Source: Turnera subulata (taxonomy: Eukaryota > Streptophyta > Magnoliopsida > Malpighiales > Passifloraceae). Taken from it: a stretch of DNA of 64,000 nucleotides. The number at the start of each line of letters is the position of its first letter. Within the stretch, counting starts at the first letter, position 1. Location of the stretch: contig JAKUCV010004804.1 in NCBI GenBank assembly GCA_028386065.3, positions 74,939 to 138,938 on the forward strand, in the 5' to 3' direction. The notes under the pieces are model-generated. The model had not been told where the DNA came from. It saw only the letters and a list, made by a program, of their open reading frames with translations, and made no database searches. Positions 44,066 to 54,586 of this stretch are shown piece after piece. Both the position numbers and the translations under genes were made by a program.

Positions 44066-47000
44066 GTCTCCAACGAGTTAGAATAAATAAAAACAATAAT
44101 TTAATCTACAGAGACAAACCGTATGAACGAGTTATAAAAATATTCCAAAAGGCTCTTTAGGTATTTTGTTCAGTAAATATCGTAGAATATATATATATTT
44201 GAAAAATAAATATTTCCGTCGACTATTAGATAAAATAGTTTATATCCCGTTAATGGTATAAACAATCATAAATAATTAGTGACCAATTTAATTATTAAAT
44301 AATATCAAATAAACAATATGTCGGGAGGGTAGTAATACTTTTGGTAATTATCAATATAGATGTGATACCGGAATAATATTATAGTTGATAATTATTTAGA
44401 TTCTATAACTCATAAGTTAATAATACAAACCAATAAATAAACAAATATTATGCCCATTATAATTATTTAACTGAATAAGAGTTTATATAAATAAACTTGT
44501 TGGTTACCATTAATAAATATTTGAATAACCAAAGTATTACACCAGTAAACTAGAGAAGAATGAGAATATTAATTGTTAATATTACATAATTAAAACCTTA
44601 AGTAATAATAGCCAAAGTATCTCAGAAAATATAAATCCTTGCATAAATTAATATTCCCAGAAAATATTAGCTTAACTCATAATTAAAATGTCACGGCCGC
44701 TTTTATACATTCTTGCATGACCAAAAGTATATTTCCAAAAATCATAAAATACTAATTATTTTATAATCCGAATGAAACCGTAAACAATTATTAAAAACGT
44801 TTGGTCGAATAAATTCTTTCATTAACCCATATAATTAATTATGTCTGTTTATATGAAGCCATTAAAGAAACCGTTAATATCGTTCCGAGAATATGGATAC
44901 GTTACACGTTCGGCCCGTTTCCAAATCCGTTGTGTAATCCACCCAAACCCGAGCCCATTAGATGTCCGGGGTTCAAGGGATTACCGTTCAATGTCACCGG
45001 GTGAAGTCTAACTTGAAAACTGTCGTTGACGCACCCGTCAACATCCTAAGCATCATCATACGCAGACAAACTGAATCCTCCAACCAACAAAGCATTACCA
45101 TCACCATCGCCATCACTGCTACTATGGAATCATAACATCTGGTCCTTATTTCACAACATCAACCTGTATTCTGCCACCATTAACAACCAGACCACGGTAA
45201 CATCATCAGCGACACCTCTATTGACAGAAGCTATCCGGCCAAACCAACCCAAAGTACAATCCATCCAAACACTACTCCACTACAAATAGAGGAACACAAA
45301 GCTAAGCACGTTAATACCAAAACGAAAAAACCCACAACCTCACTGTCAGTACAACCCCATCAAATTAACACAAACAAAACCTAAATTCGCCATCATCATC
45401 ATCATCCACACAACTCACGTTCAAACCCACAAAACATCCAAACCCACAAAACACTGACACCAACAACACACACAAACCTCAAAACGTGACCCACAACCGC
45501 AGGAACCAAAACCCAATTGGACAACCCAAAACCAAGAGCAAGGGAAAGGAAGGAACCAGAGGGTATCCACAGTTATGGAGGAAAGGATGACGGATTAGAA
45601 GCGAGAGATGGAAGTAACGAGATGGTAACAATTTGTTGTTGGCTCGGTGGTGAAGGGGAGAAGCCAAGAGGGTGGAAGAGACAGAGGAATAAGAGGAGAG
45701 GGACTGGTGGTATGTGAAGCAGAGGGGGAATTGAGGAAGAGAGATTGCGAGGGTGAGATGCAGAGATTGAAGGTGAATTATAGGGAGAGAGTGAATGTTT
45801 GGTAGTGGGTGAGTTGTACGGTGAAGGAGTCGATGGAAGGCAATTAAAAGGAGGAGGAGGAGAGACACCAAGGCAGAGGAAAAAGAAAAGAAGAAGAAGA
45901 AAAAAAAGAAGGTTTGACAAAAGGAGTAAGTGTCGGGTGAGTGGAAGAGAAAAAGGAAAAAAAATTATTGAAAAACGACAATTGGAAAAAAGAGATAAGG
46001 AAAGGTGTGAGGGAAAAAAAATAATAATTATTGGGTGAAATAATTGGAAACAAACAAAACTGGAAGTCAAGGAGAATAGAGTATCTTTTCAAAACCACGT
46101 CGTATATATATCAAATTTTGTATTCTAAAATAAATTGAATTTTATCTTGCAGCAGACATAATCTTTCAAGACTCCTTACAAAACGGTTAACATCAAAATC
46201 AATTCCAAGGACCCCTTTTGAAATATATAACAAGAGTTGAAAATAGATAGATTTTAGGGGGGGAACATATTTAACATATCATTTCTTTTAAAATTGTATC
46301 TATATTTAATGCGTCATTAAAACGAGTCAGCAAATGCATTGCTGGAAGCCATCTAAATTCACTAGAAGGTAGCAAGTATGAAATGATTGTCATAATTATT
46401 AAAAAAATAATAATAAAATATTTGGTCTGTTGCACGAGTTATGAAATTGAAATTCGAGATTTGGTTGGTCGTTGGAAAATTTTCAAAGGCTCAAACAGTA
46501 CGGTAAAAAATTCAAGTTAGCACCATAAGGTTAGAATAACATGATAAAATTTGTAAAAATTTTACCCGGCTATTATAACAATAGTGAAAAATAATTTAAA
46601 ATATATAAAAAATTAAAAATTAAAAATTTTATAATAATTATTATTATTATTTGAAAATAGATTATAGTAAATAATTTAATAAAAAATAATTAGAAAAAAT
46701 TAAATGGTTTCGACATTAAATATTAATGAAACGCCCCGACCCGTATTTACCGTATATAGTAAACACGTGCCGGAACTGTAACGACCCGACCAAACAAAGC
46801 CCAACATATAGTGTATACAATGGAAAACCGGCTTAACAGCCCAAAATATAAACATTAGGAATCTGGCCCTTCGGCCCAACAACAAAACATATCATCCGAA
46901 CCCAGGATCATCGATAACATCATAATCGGCCCAAGGCCCAACAATAGCAAGAAACAGCACAGCGGAAGACTTAATAACTCACAAAGACACTATATGCGAC

Positions 47001-47091
47001 ACATAATGCATACTATGGATCCGAGTCCTGTCCGAGGGATAACGCCACAGCCTGTCTGGAATGCACCAAACCTGTACCACAAATAACCCAT

Positions 47092-47140
47092 CCTACGGGA
47101 TGAAAGCCCGCAGGTGAGGGGTGAGTCCGAAGTGCTCACC
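47092..47140 (-). other. two-hairpin module of LTR B
   Basis: On the minus strand hairpin 1 (47120-47140) pairs GGTGAG-type arms, and hairpin 2 (47092-47114) pairs CCTGCGGG with CCCGTAGG around CTTTCAT. Confidence 0.7.
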
Positions 47141-47379
47141 GACGAAAGGATAGACAATCAATATGCAACACTATAATTTACTCAAGGTCGAAAACAAGCA
47201 TAATAGCCAAAATATACCAAACCAAAAGACTCGACCCAAAACTGGTCCAAGACCAAAAAAACTTAAACAAAATCCAATTTCCAATTTTATCTTTACGGGC
47301 CCCGTCACGGATAAGCTAGGGGTCAGTCCTGGTTCTCAACATATCTCGGATGCCAGACCAAATCCAAGAGAGCCCAGGG

Positions 47380-47755
47380 ATCGACATCCCAAAAATAGTA
47401 ACCCAGGGATAGACATCCCAAATATAATCACGGGATAGACATCCCAAGCATAGACGTGCTTATCACAAGTAACCCAGGTCATGGCCACCACAAAACAGTC
47501 TTAAACCATCGAGTCGTACCACTACTTACCACGTGACAATTATATTATCATCTTCCAAACAAAATCACAGGGATCAACATACCTAACCAAAATACCGTGA
47601 TAGACATCCCATCCAAAACCGAGGATCGATATCCTTATCACAATTTATTATTTAATCCATTATTCTTTAAACCAAAATGACATCGAAACAAACATCCAAA
47701 ACTCAACACGGGGATAAACATCCCAAAAACAGTCAAGACACTAGGATAAACATCC
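47380..47755. repeat. dyad array in LTR B
   Basis: About nine imperfect copies of GGGATAGACATCCC are spread over this stretch, for example near 47382, 47405, 47433, 47610, 47709 and 47742. The half-sites GGGAT and ATCCC are inverted. The other LTR of B has the same array at about 52690-53080. Confidence 0.75.
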
Positions 47756-49626
47756 CGAATCATACCACAACAAATGCAACAATCAACAGTGCAATAATCA
47801 TCAAACACAACAACCGAGTAATACAGGCACATATTAAAGGAAATCCATCCTCACCTTAGCCGATTACTCAACTCTGAAGACAATGACCGGTCCGACGCCG
47901 GCTCCTCGGGAAACTGCCCGATATCCAAACCTATACAGCAAAACAACATGCTCACATAAATGCACATAATCGGTATGCTATGATGCCAATACTACGAAAT
48001 AAACCCATCCCGGTTCATATCCTTTGTTATCATCTTTTACCATAATTAAACCTTTTTCCGAAAATAATATATCGTACGTATATCCGAATATTACTTCGGT
48101 ATTTAGTACTTTAATTAATTCTCTTTCCAAAATATTTTTATGAAGATATTTATCGTTTCTCAAAAATATGATTATCATAAAATAATTTTTCTAGGAAGAT
48201 ATACACTTTCAAAATTATTTACTTAAAATAATTATACCTTTCGAAAAATATAATTAGTATAACATAATTTTCCTAAAAATATAACGTATGCTTATACTTC
48301 CAAAATATTTCATGGTATATGTAAAACTTTTCTAAAATAGTTACTATATAGTAATTTTGCAAAGGACATAATTCATATTATAATTACCTTAGTTTCTTGA
48401 AAATAATATAACATGAAAATTACTTTATTTATTTTTACAATACTATGTATTTATATTTCTCAAAAAATATATATATTCCATATACCCTTTTTTCCAGATT
48501 AGAAATATATATATATAAATATGTTTTTCTTATTATCTTTATTATTATTATTTTTTTTAACCGGACTGGGCCAAATTGTACCAGCCCAGTCCAAACCCAT
48601 CAAACCAAACATGTCAGCCCAACACAAGGCCCAGGCCATAGCAAGGTACCCCGGCCCGTGACCAAACCCAGGCAAGGCAGCCCAGGTTGCAAGCAACCGG
48701 GTCAACCCAAGTGAAATCGGGCCAAACCCGTCACAAATGGGTCGACCCGCGTGTTGTCTACAACCCGCCTTGCTCACCTTGCTGTGAGGTGGCGACGCAG
48801 GCGGCGGCGGCGCGAGCAGATCGGGAAGGAGAGAAGGAAGGGTGGCAGTCGGCTGTTGGTGGTGGTGTGTGAGGTGCTGTTGTCGGCTAGGGAGGAAGGG
48901 AGATGGAACGAGGGAGGCCGGCTCGGGTCACACGTCATCCGGCGGCGCGACGCGAAGGAGGTGAAGGCGGTTCGTCGCGGCGACCGCAGAGATGGAGGAT
49001 CTGCAGGTGAGGCGTGCGCGGTGGTGGCGCGTGTGGTGAAGGGTGGTCGCGGTGGTTGGTGGTGGCGCAGCGACTTAGGTGGGTCACGGTGGATGGTGGT
49101 GTCGTCCGGCGGCGTGAAGTGTGTTGTTTTGTTTTTTTTTTTCTGGTTTGTGAGTGAATGGCAGTGGTGGTTTGCAGGCAGGCAGGAATGGCAAAGACCG
49201 GCTATGTGTGTGCTTGCAGAAGGGGAGATGGTAGTGTGGGTGTGCACTGGAACTGATGAAGACTCGAGGGAAAAAAGTGAAAAAGTTTCACAGGTTACAC
49301 AGAAAAGTCACGGATAGCACAGGGAGGAGGCAGCTGCGTGACCCAATCATGCAGGTAAGTCATGTCCAGACCGGACCAGAAAATAACTGATACCCCCTTA
49401 GTTATTTTCCGGTGTGATTTTTTGAGGATTCCGGGACCCGAAAAATACCAACTTAAGTCCGAAAAACCAACAGAAAAATCCCGAGCGCGGGAAAAATCTC
49501 GGTTACGAAAAACGATGCTCGATTTACCTTGAATTAATTATCAAAGATTAATTCTTTCGGTAAATCACTGTAAAAAGACTTTCACAGTCCCGGTAAAAAT
49601 ACCAAATTTTTACCCGGGCTATTACA

Positions 49627-49665
49627 GTCTACCCACCTTAAAAAAATTTCGTCCTCGAAATTCCG
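49627..49665 (-). other. polypurine tract region of element B
   Basis: On the minus strand GACGAAATTTTTTTAAGGTG and GGTAGAC lead directly into the LTR start TGTAATAGCCC, the arrangement typical of Tekay/Del chromoviruses. Confidence 0.65.
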
Positions 49666-49769
49666 TCTTATCTGTGGGTCCTACCACGATAAGCTTCTGG
49701 CACACTCTGCCAGGTGTCCAAACTCAACGCGAGATACCGCTTATACCCTTAAGCGACATCTCCTCCGCT

Positions 49770-49777
49770 TATAAATA
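49770..49777 (+). promoter_or_regulatory. TATA box of antisense ORF 1 in B
   Basis: TATAAATA in a CGCTTATAAATACC context, 42 bp before the ATG at 49812. In element E the equivalent site has decayed to CTATAAGAAC. Confidence 0.6.
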
Positions 49778-49811
49778 CCAAAGCTCATAACTGAGACACT
49801 TACTCTCAGCC

Positions 49812-50210
49812 ATGGACTCTCCACTAAGATCAAGAACCACCTCAGACTCCGAGGACAACAGCTACATCGGTGGTACTGCTTTCCCGACAAGCTCTGATGA
49901 AGAACCTCCCAAGAAGCGGTTCAAGACAGACACCATCAGTCTGAAGGAAGATGTGGTGGTCTCCCCAAGACAGCGAAAGAAGCGTGCTAACAAGAAAGCT
50001 GAGGACAGGAAGGGCAAGGCAACGGCTGAAAGCAGCACTCCACTGCAGACACTATCGCAGCTGAACGTCTCACTGAAGAAGGTCAGCTCGGCGATGATGC
50101 AGAGAGAACTGGCGTGCGCAGAACTCTTTCCCCACGTGAAAAACATCCAGAAACTTGTAAAAGACCTTGAGAAGCAAGTAACTCTTTGGAGTATTTCTTC
50201 TCCATTGTAA
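49812..50210 (+). CDS. antisense ORF 1 of element B, small basic nuclear-type protein
   Basis: This 132-residue ORF lies on the strand opposite to the element's transcript, near its 3' LTR. I do not recognise a family. The N-terminus is Ser/Asp-rich (SDSEDNSY). PPKKRFK (~32-38) and RQRKKRANKKAEDRKGK (~53-69) are strong nuclear-localisation-like blocks. The C-terminal half (~80-125) looks helical (LSQLNVSLKK, ELFPHVKNIQKLVKDLEKQV). A homologue with the same block order is in element E (58207-58571, minus strand), damaged at its start codon. The start is the first ATG after a TATA box 42 bp upstream. Conservation between two elements supports a real coding sequence; the function is unknown. Confidence 0.6.
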   Translation: MDSPLRSRTTSDSEDNSYIGGTAFPTSSDEEPPKKRFKTDTISLKEDVVVSPRQRKKRANKKAEDRKGKATAESSTPLQTLSQLNVSLKKVSSAMMQRELACAELFPHVKNIQKLVKDLEKQVTLWSISSPL

Positions 50211-51041
50211 AACCGTTATGAATAAACAAAACAAGTTTTCCTTTTTAAAACAAAACTCTTGTTAAATTATGAAAACTCACACGAACAGAAACATAAAAAC
50301 ATCCCAAAGCAGAACAAAAACCGACAAGAAAGATATAAAATCAAACATAAAGAAATTAAAAATAAAACTCGTTTAACAAAACCAAAACATTAAGAAGTTA
50401 AAACAAAACATGTTTTCATGTTCGGCGCTCTAGGTCGGTCGTAAACATCCTCGATCCCGAGAAACGTGACATGTACAGCTAACGGTGACGTCGGTTTCCA
50501 TCGTGAAGAAGACGTCCGTTAACTCGCAAGGCGATGATCACGAGAATGTCCTGTGTCCCTCGAAAGAAACGATATCCACTTGTTCACAAATTCCGCATGA
50601 GCCAGAAACGTCTGTCAAGTCTCGTATCCCTCCATGATGTCCGAACAGGTGTAAGCTTGTCGCACATGCGCTCTATTCGAGGTATAGTCCCATCAGTCTA
50701 GCCACAACAGTCACGGATGCATGTAATAAAAGATGCAGGAAAATATAGTAAAAGCCATAAAAAGAAATGCCAAGGTAGCCAGGGCGATAGAAAATTGTAA
50801 GATGGGAGGGGGCTGAAAAACACTTGCGTTTGAAGCCCGAAAAACGTATAAAGTGATGAAGCAATAAATGAAGCAACGGCAAAATTTTCAAAACAAAACA
50901 ACACCTTGAAGAAGGAAAACGATTTGGAGCTTGTGGAAAAAATCTACTTCTCCTATCACCGAAAAATTCTTTAGACTTTCCCGGGGATAGGTGGGGTCTA
51001 AACTTTGAAAAACAAAATGGTAATCATGCTTCCCTTACGAG
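50211..51041 (+). other. spacer between the two antisense ORFs of B
   Basis: About 0.8 kb with no open frame of interest. It is conserved in element E (about 57470-58190, reversed), including CATGTTTTGTTTTAA-type and TTTCTCGGGATCGAGGATG-type stretches, so it belongs to the cassette. Confidence 0.6.
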
Positions 51042-51049
51042 TATAAAAG
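51042..51049 (+). promoter_or_regulatory. TATA box of antisense ORF 2 in B
   Basis: TATAAAAG followed by ACGG, 115 bp before the ATG at 51164. The same TATAAAAGACGG text stands at the corresponding place in element E (57458-57465, minus strand). Confidence 0.7.
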
Positions 51050-51163
51050 ACGGAGAGGTGAGACGCAAATCATCAAAAGCATTTTGAAAGAGAGTTTTGC
51101 AACACGTTTTGAAAAATAAACACAAAAACACTTTCAGTAAAGACACAAAATCGCGAAGTCAGA

Positions 51164-51847
51164 ATGCCTGCTCCATCATCCGTCTTTTCCGTCGAAGGTG
51201 CCTCCCTAAGCAGGAGAAACCGGCTGGCCTACAGCATGATCAACGAACGTCCGGAGGAACTACCGAATGAGCTCGGCCGAATGCCCCGTCTGGTCTTCGT
51301 CGACGAACTCTACTCCTCCAGATTCTTCATCACTCCCATGGAAGAGACGTTCTTCCTGGAGGACCAAGGCACCCTGAGGACCTCCTTCTATGGCTCGGCA
51401 AATTCCGTCATGTTTTTCATCTCTAAAAGACTTCAGGAATTCAACCTAGAGCCCACTTGCCATTTCCTGGACCAAGGCACCTACTACCAGCTCTCGATGA
51501 CTGCCCAAAGCATGGCCAGAGTAACTCAGTTACCCGCAACTTGGCCAAAGGCCCGACTTCTGGTGTGGAACTGCAAAGGAATCGGTAGGCGTTCCCAGGA
51601 GTTCTCGCGTACCCTGAGGGGCCTGAAGAACCAGTACAAGCCCAACATGGTTCTTCTCACGGAGACCCAGTGGCAGCCTGAAGACGATCACGGTGTCATC
51701 CCACTCCGGTTCCCTCCAGCAAACCGGTTCAAGCTTCCTAGTCAAAACAACGCGGGCGACATGTGGTTCTCGTGGAACAACAGCATCAGGGTGAACATCA
51801 ACAATTACCCCAATAACTTCAGGGTCAATGTCGTACCGAGAAGATGA
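51164..51847 (+). CDS. antisense ORF 2 of element B: unknown module fused to half EEP domain
   Basis: This 227-residue ORF is the intact member of a three-copy family; the others are in element E and in the Sirevirus-like element. It runs antisense to element B and has its own TATA box. Residues 1-~125 (MPAPSSVFSVEG, PRLVFVDELYSSRFF, FYGSANSVMFFIS) match nothing I know and have no membrane segment. From 131 to 227 it resembles the start of LINE-type endonuclease/exonuclease/phosphatase domains: VWNCKG (134-139, active-site-type Asn136), NMVLLTETQ (161-169, metal-binding-type Glu167), then AGDMWFSW (197-204). The frame stops before the catalytic GDFN and SDH motifs, so it is probably not an active nuclease. 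Its role is unknown; binding or decoy functions are guesses. Confidence 0.75.
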   Translation: MPAPSSVFSVEGASLSRRNRLAYSMINERPEELPNELGRMPRLVFVDELYSSRFFITPMEETFFLEDQGTLRTSFYGSANSVMFFISKRLQEFNLEPTCHFLDQGTYYQLSMTAQSMARVTQLPATWPKARLLVWNCKGIGRRSQEFSRTLRGLKNQYKPNMVLLTETQWQPEDDHGVIPLRFPPANRFKLPSQNNAGDMWFSWNNSIRVNINNYPNNFRVNVVPRR

Positions 51848-52095
51848 ATGTTGTTGTTGTTTTTTTTTTATAAAATATCAATGTAATAATAATATTCATT
51901 AATATTAATAATATTTATGTTTCTGCATATTTATGGCATCATTTACCTCTTATGTGTTTATTCTGCGACAGCTGGCGACCCATTACTGGATCCATAATGC
52001 ACTAACTAAATGATATAAAATAACAAAAAAATGGAGCGAACTATGCAAACAAGAACAACAAACACACAAGAACTGCCCAACAAGACCTAACGCCC

Positions 52096-52107
52096 GCTCC
52101 GCTACCA
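52096..52107 (-). other. primer binding site of element B
   Basis: TGGTAGCGGAGC on the minus strand, three bases inside the 5' LTR end at 52111. It is identical to the site of the Sirevirus-like copia element. Confidence 0.7.
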
Positions 52108-53846
52108 AAATGGAACGCCCCGACCCGTATTTACCGTACATAGTAAACACGTGCCGGAACTGTAACGACCCGACCAAACAAAGCCCAGCATACAGTGTAT
52201 ACAATGGAAAACCGGCTTAACAGCCCAAAACATAAACATTAGGAATCTGGCCTTTCGGCCCAACAGCAAAACATATCATCCGAACACGGGATCATCAATA
52301 ACATCATAATCGGCCCAAGGCCCAACAATAGCAATAAACAGCACAGCGGAAGACTTAATAACTCACAAAGACACTGTATGCGACACATAATGCATACTAT
52401 GGATCCGAGTCCTGTCCGAGGGATAACACGGGAATGCACCAAACCTGTACCACAAATAACCCATCCTATGGGATGAAAGCCCGCAGGTGAGGGGTGAGTC
52501 TGAAGTGCTCACTGACGAAGGATAGACAATCAATATGCAACACTATAATTTACTCAAGGTCGAAAACAAGCATAACAGCCAAAATATACCAAACCAAAAG
52601 ACTCGACCCAAAACTGGTCCAAGACCAAAAAGACTTGGTTCAGACCTGGTTCTCAACATATCTCGGGTGCCAGACCAAATCCAAGAGAGCCTAGGGATCG
52701 ACATCCCAAAAATAGTAACCCAGGGATAGACATCCCAAATATAATCACGGGATAGACATCCCAAACATAGACATGCTTATCACAAGTAACCCAGGTCATG
52801 GCCACCACAAAACAGTCTTAAACCATCGAGTCGTACCACTACTTACCACGTGACAATTATATTATCATCATCCAAACCAAATCACAGGGATCAACATCCC
52901 TAACCAAAATACCGGGATAGACATCCCATCCAAAACCGAGGATCGACATCCTTATCACAATTTATTATTTAATCCATTATTCTTTAAACCAAAATGACAC
53001 CGAAACAAACATTCAAAACTCAACACGGGGATAAACATCCCAAAAACAGTCAAGACACTAGGATAAACATCCCGAATCAAACCACAACAAATGCAAAAAT
53101 CAACAGTGCAATAATCATCAAACACAACAACCGAGTAATACAGGCACATATTGAAGGAAATCCATCCTCACCTTAGCCGATTACTCAACTCTGAAGACAA
53201 TGACCAGTCCGACGCCAGCTCCTCGGGAAAGTGCCCGATATCCAAACCTATACAGCAAAACAACGCGCTCACATAAATGCACATAATCGGTATGCTGTGA
53301 TGCCAATACTACGAAATAAACCCATCCCGGTTCATATCCTTTATTATCATCTTTTACCATAATTAAACCTTTTTCCGAAAATAATATATCGTACGTATAT
53401 CCGAATATTACTTCGGTATTTAGTACATTAATTAAATCTCTTTCCAAAATATTTTTATGAAGATATTTATCGTTTCCCAAAAATATGATTATCATAAAAT
53501 AATTTTTCTAGGAAGATATACATTTTCAAAATTATTTACTTAAAATAATTATACCTTTCCAAAAATATAATTACTATAACATAATTTTACTAAAAATATA
53601 AAGTATGCTTATACTTCCAAAATATTTTACGGTATATGTAATCTTTTCTAAAATAGTTACTATATAGTAATTTTGCAAAGGACATAATTCATATTATAAT
53701 TACCTTAGTTTCTTGAAAATAATATAACATGATAATTACTTTATTTATTTTTACAATACTATGTATTTATATTTCCCAAAAAATATATATATTCCATATA
53801 CCCTTTTTTCCAAATTAGAAATATATATATATAAATATGTTTTTCT

Positions 53847-54554
53847 CCTTCTCTCTCGCGTCGCCACCAAGACCACCAGAAGCCTGACACCACCACCTCT
53901 TCTCCTTCCCTCATTGCAGGGAAGAAACCCGCAGCCACCGCCATCGCGCCGTCGCCTTACTTCCGTCTCCTCCCTCGCGACAAGCCACCTGCAGATCCAT
54001 CTCTTTTCTCCTTCTCTCTCGCGTCGCCGCCGCTGAGAGGAAGCTCCCAACAACCCGACGATGAGCCAGCTGCTACCTGCAGTCGCGTCTCCTGCCGTCC
54101 ACCTGCACGCCTTGTCGCCAGCCGCCCCTGCTCGTGCCCGTCATCACCACACCGCACCTGTCACCCATCGACGACGCCGAACATCGAGCCAAGACGAGCA
54201 GTGGGACATGTCTCCTCGTCGCTTCCTTTACTCGCCTTCACTGCAACCGCAGCCAGCGCCGCCTTCTTCCTCCTCGCGTCGTACCACCGCTCGCCCTCGC
54301 TTCATTGTGCCGCCGTCCAAGTCGCCGTCAACGGTTGCTGTCCAGTTCGATTTCGCCAGGTTGACGGTGAGTACCCGAATATGCAACCGTGTCTTGGATA
54401 CGGGTCAGCTGGAGTCTAGGCTGGCGCGGGTCTGGGCCTATCGTGGGCTTGCAGCTCATGCTTGGTCTGGGCTCTGCGTCCGGGCCTGGCTAACCCGTTG
54501 GGTTGGATTCCTTGAGTTGGGCTGTTATTTGGGCCCAGTCCGGAAATAAAAAAA

Positions 54555-54586
<32 letters not shown>

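Larger units (their letters stand above)
31805..46577 (-). mobile_element. non-autonomous gypsy-type LTR element A (LARD-like)
   Basis: The target duplication ACAAT flanks it (31800-31804, 46578-46582). The ends are TGAAACACCCCG and GGCTATTATA, a mutated form of the family end GGCTGTTACA. Reading on the minus strand, the 5' LTR is 38704-46577, the primer site 38689-38700, the internal region 37673-38703, and the 3' LTR 31805-37672. Without their own nested insertions the LTRs are about 4.3 kb each, yet the internal part is only about 1 kb and codes for nothing. Huge LTRs with a non-coding interior fit a large retrotransposon derivative. The purine tract next to the 3' LTR matches the Tekay/Del chromovirus style (GACGAAATTCC then AAAGGAGGG). 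Confidence 0.85.
38704..46577 (-). repeat. 5' LTR of element A, containing solo LTR C
   Basis: It starts TGAAATACCCCGACC on the plus strand and ends at 46577. Removing solo LTR C and one target duplication leaves about 4.31 kb. It matches 31805-37672 along its length, for example in the AATATCACAGCGG-type opening segment and the purine-rich segment near 45790-46020. Confidence 0.85.
46727..49626 (-). repeat. 3' LTR of element B
   Basis: 2,900 bp, matching 52111-53846 plus 61824-62814. It contains the hairpin module (47092-47140), a GGGATAGACATCCC dyad array and a GC-rich segment (about 48745-49320). Open frames in that segment on both strands have no domain and are composition effects. Confidence 0.88.

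Noticed and set aside
43882..44073. Poly-tyrosine open frame
   Set aside because: It is the minus-strand reading of an AAT microsatellite.
48751..49317. Long open frames in the GC-rich part of LTR B (both strands)
   Set aside because: They lie in an LTR, are open on both strands through composition, show no domain, and are replaced by unrelated sequence in sister LTRs.
51164..51847. Active retroelement endonuclease
   Set aside because: Only the N-terminal half of the EEP-like domain is present; the GDFN and SDH catalytic motifs are absent in all three copies.
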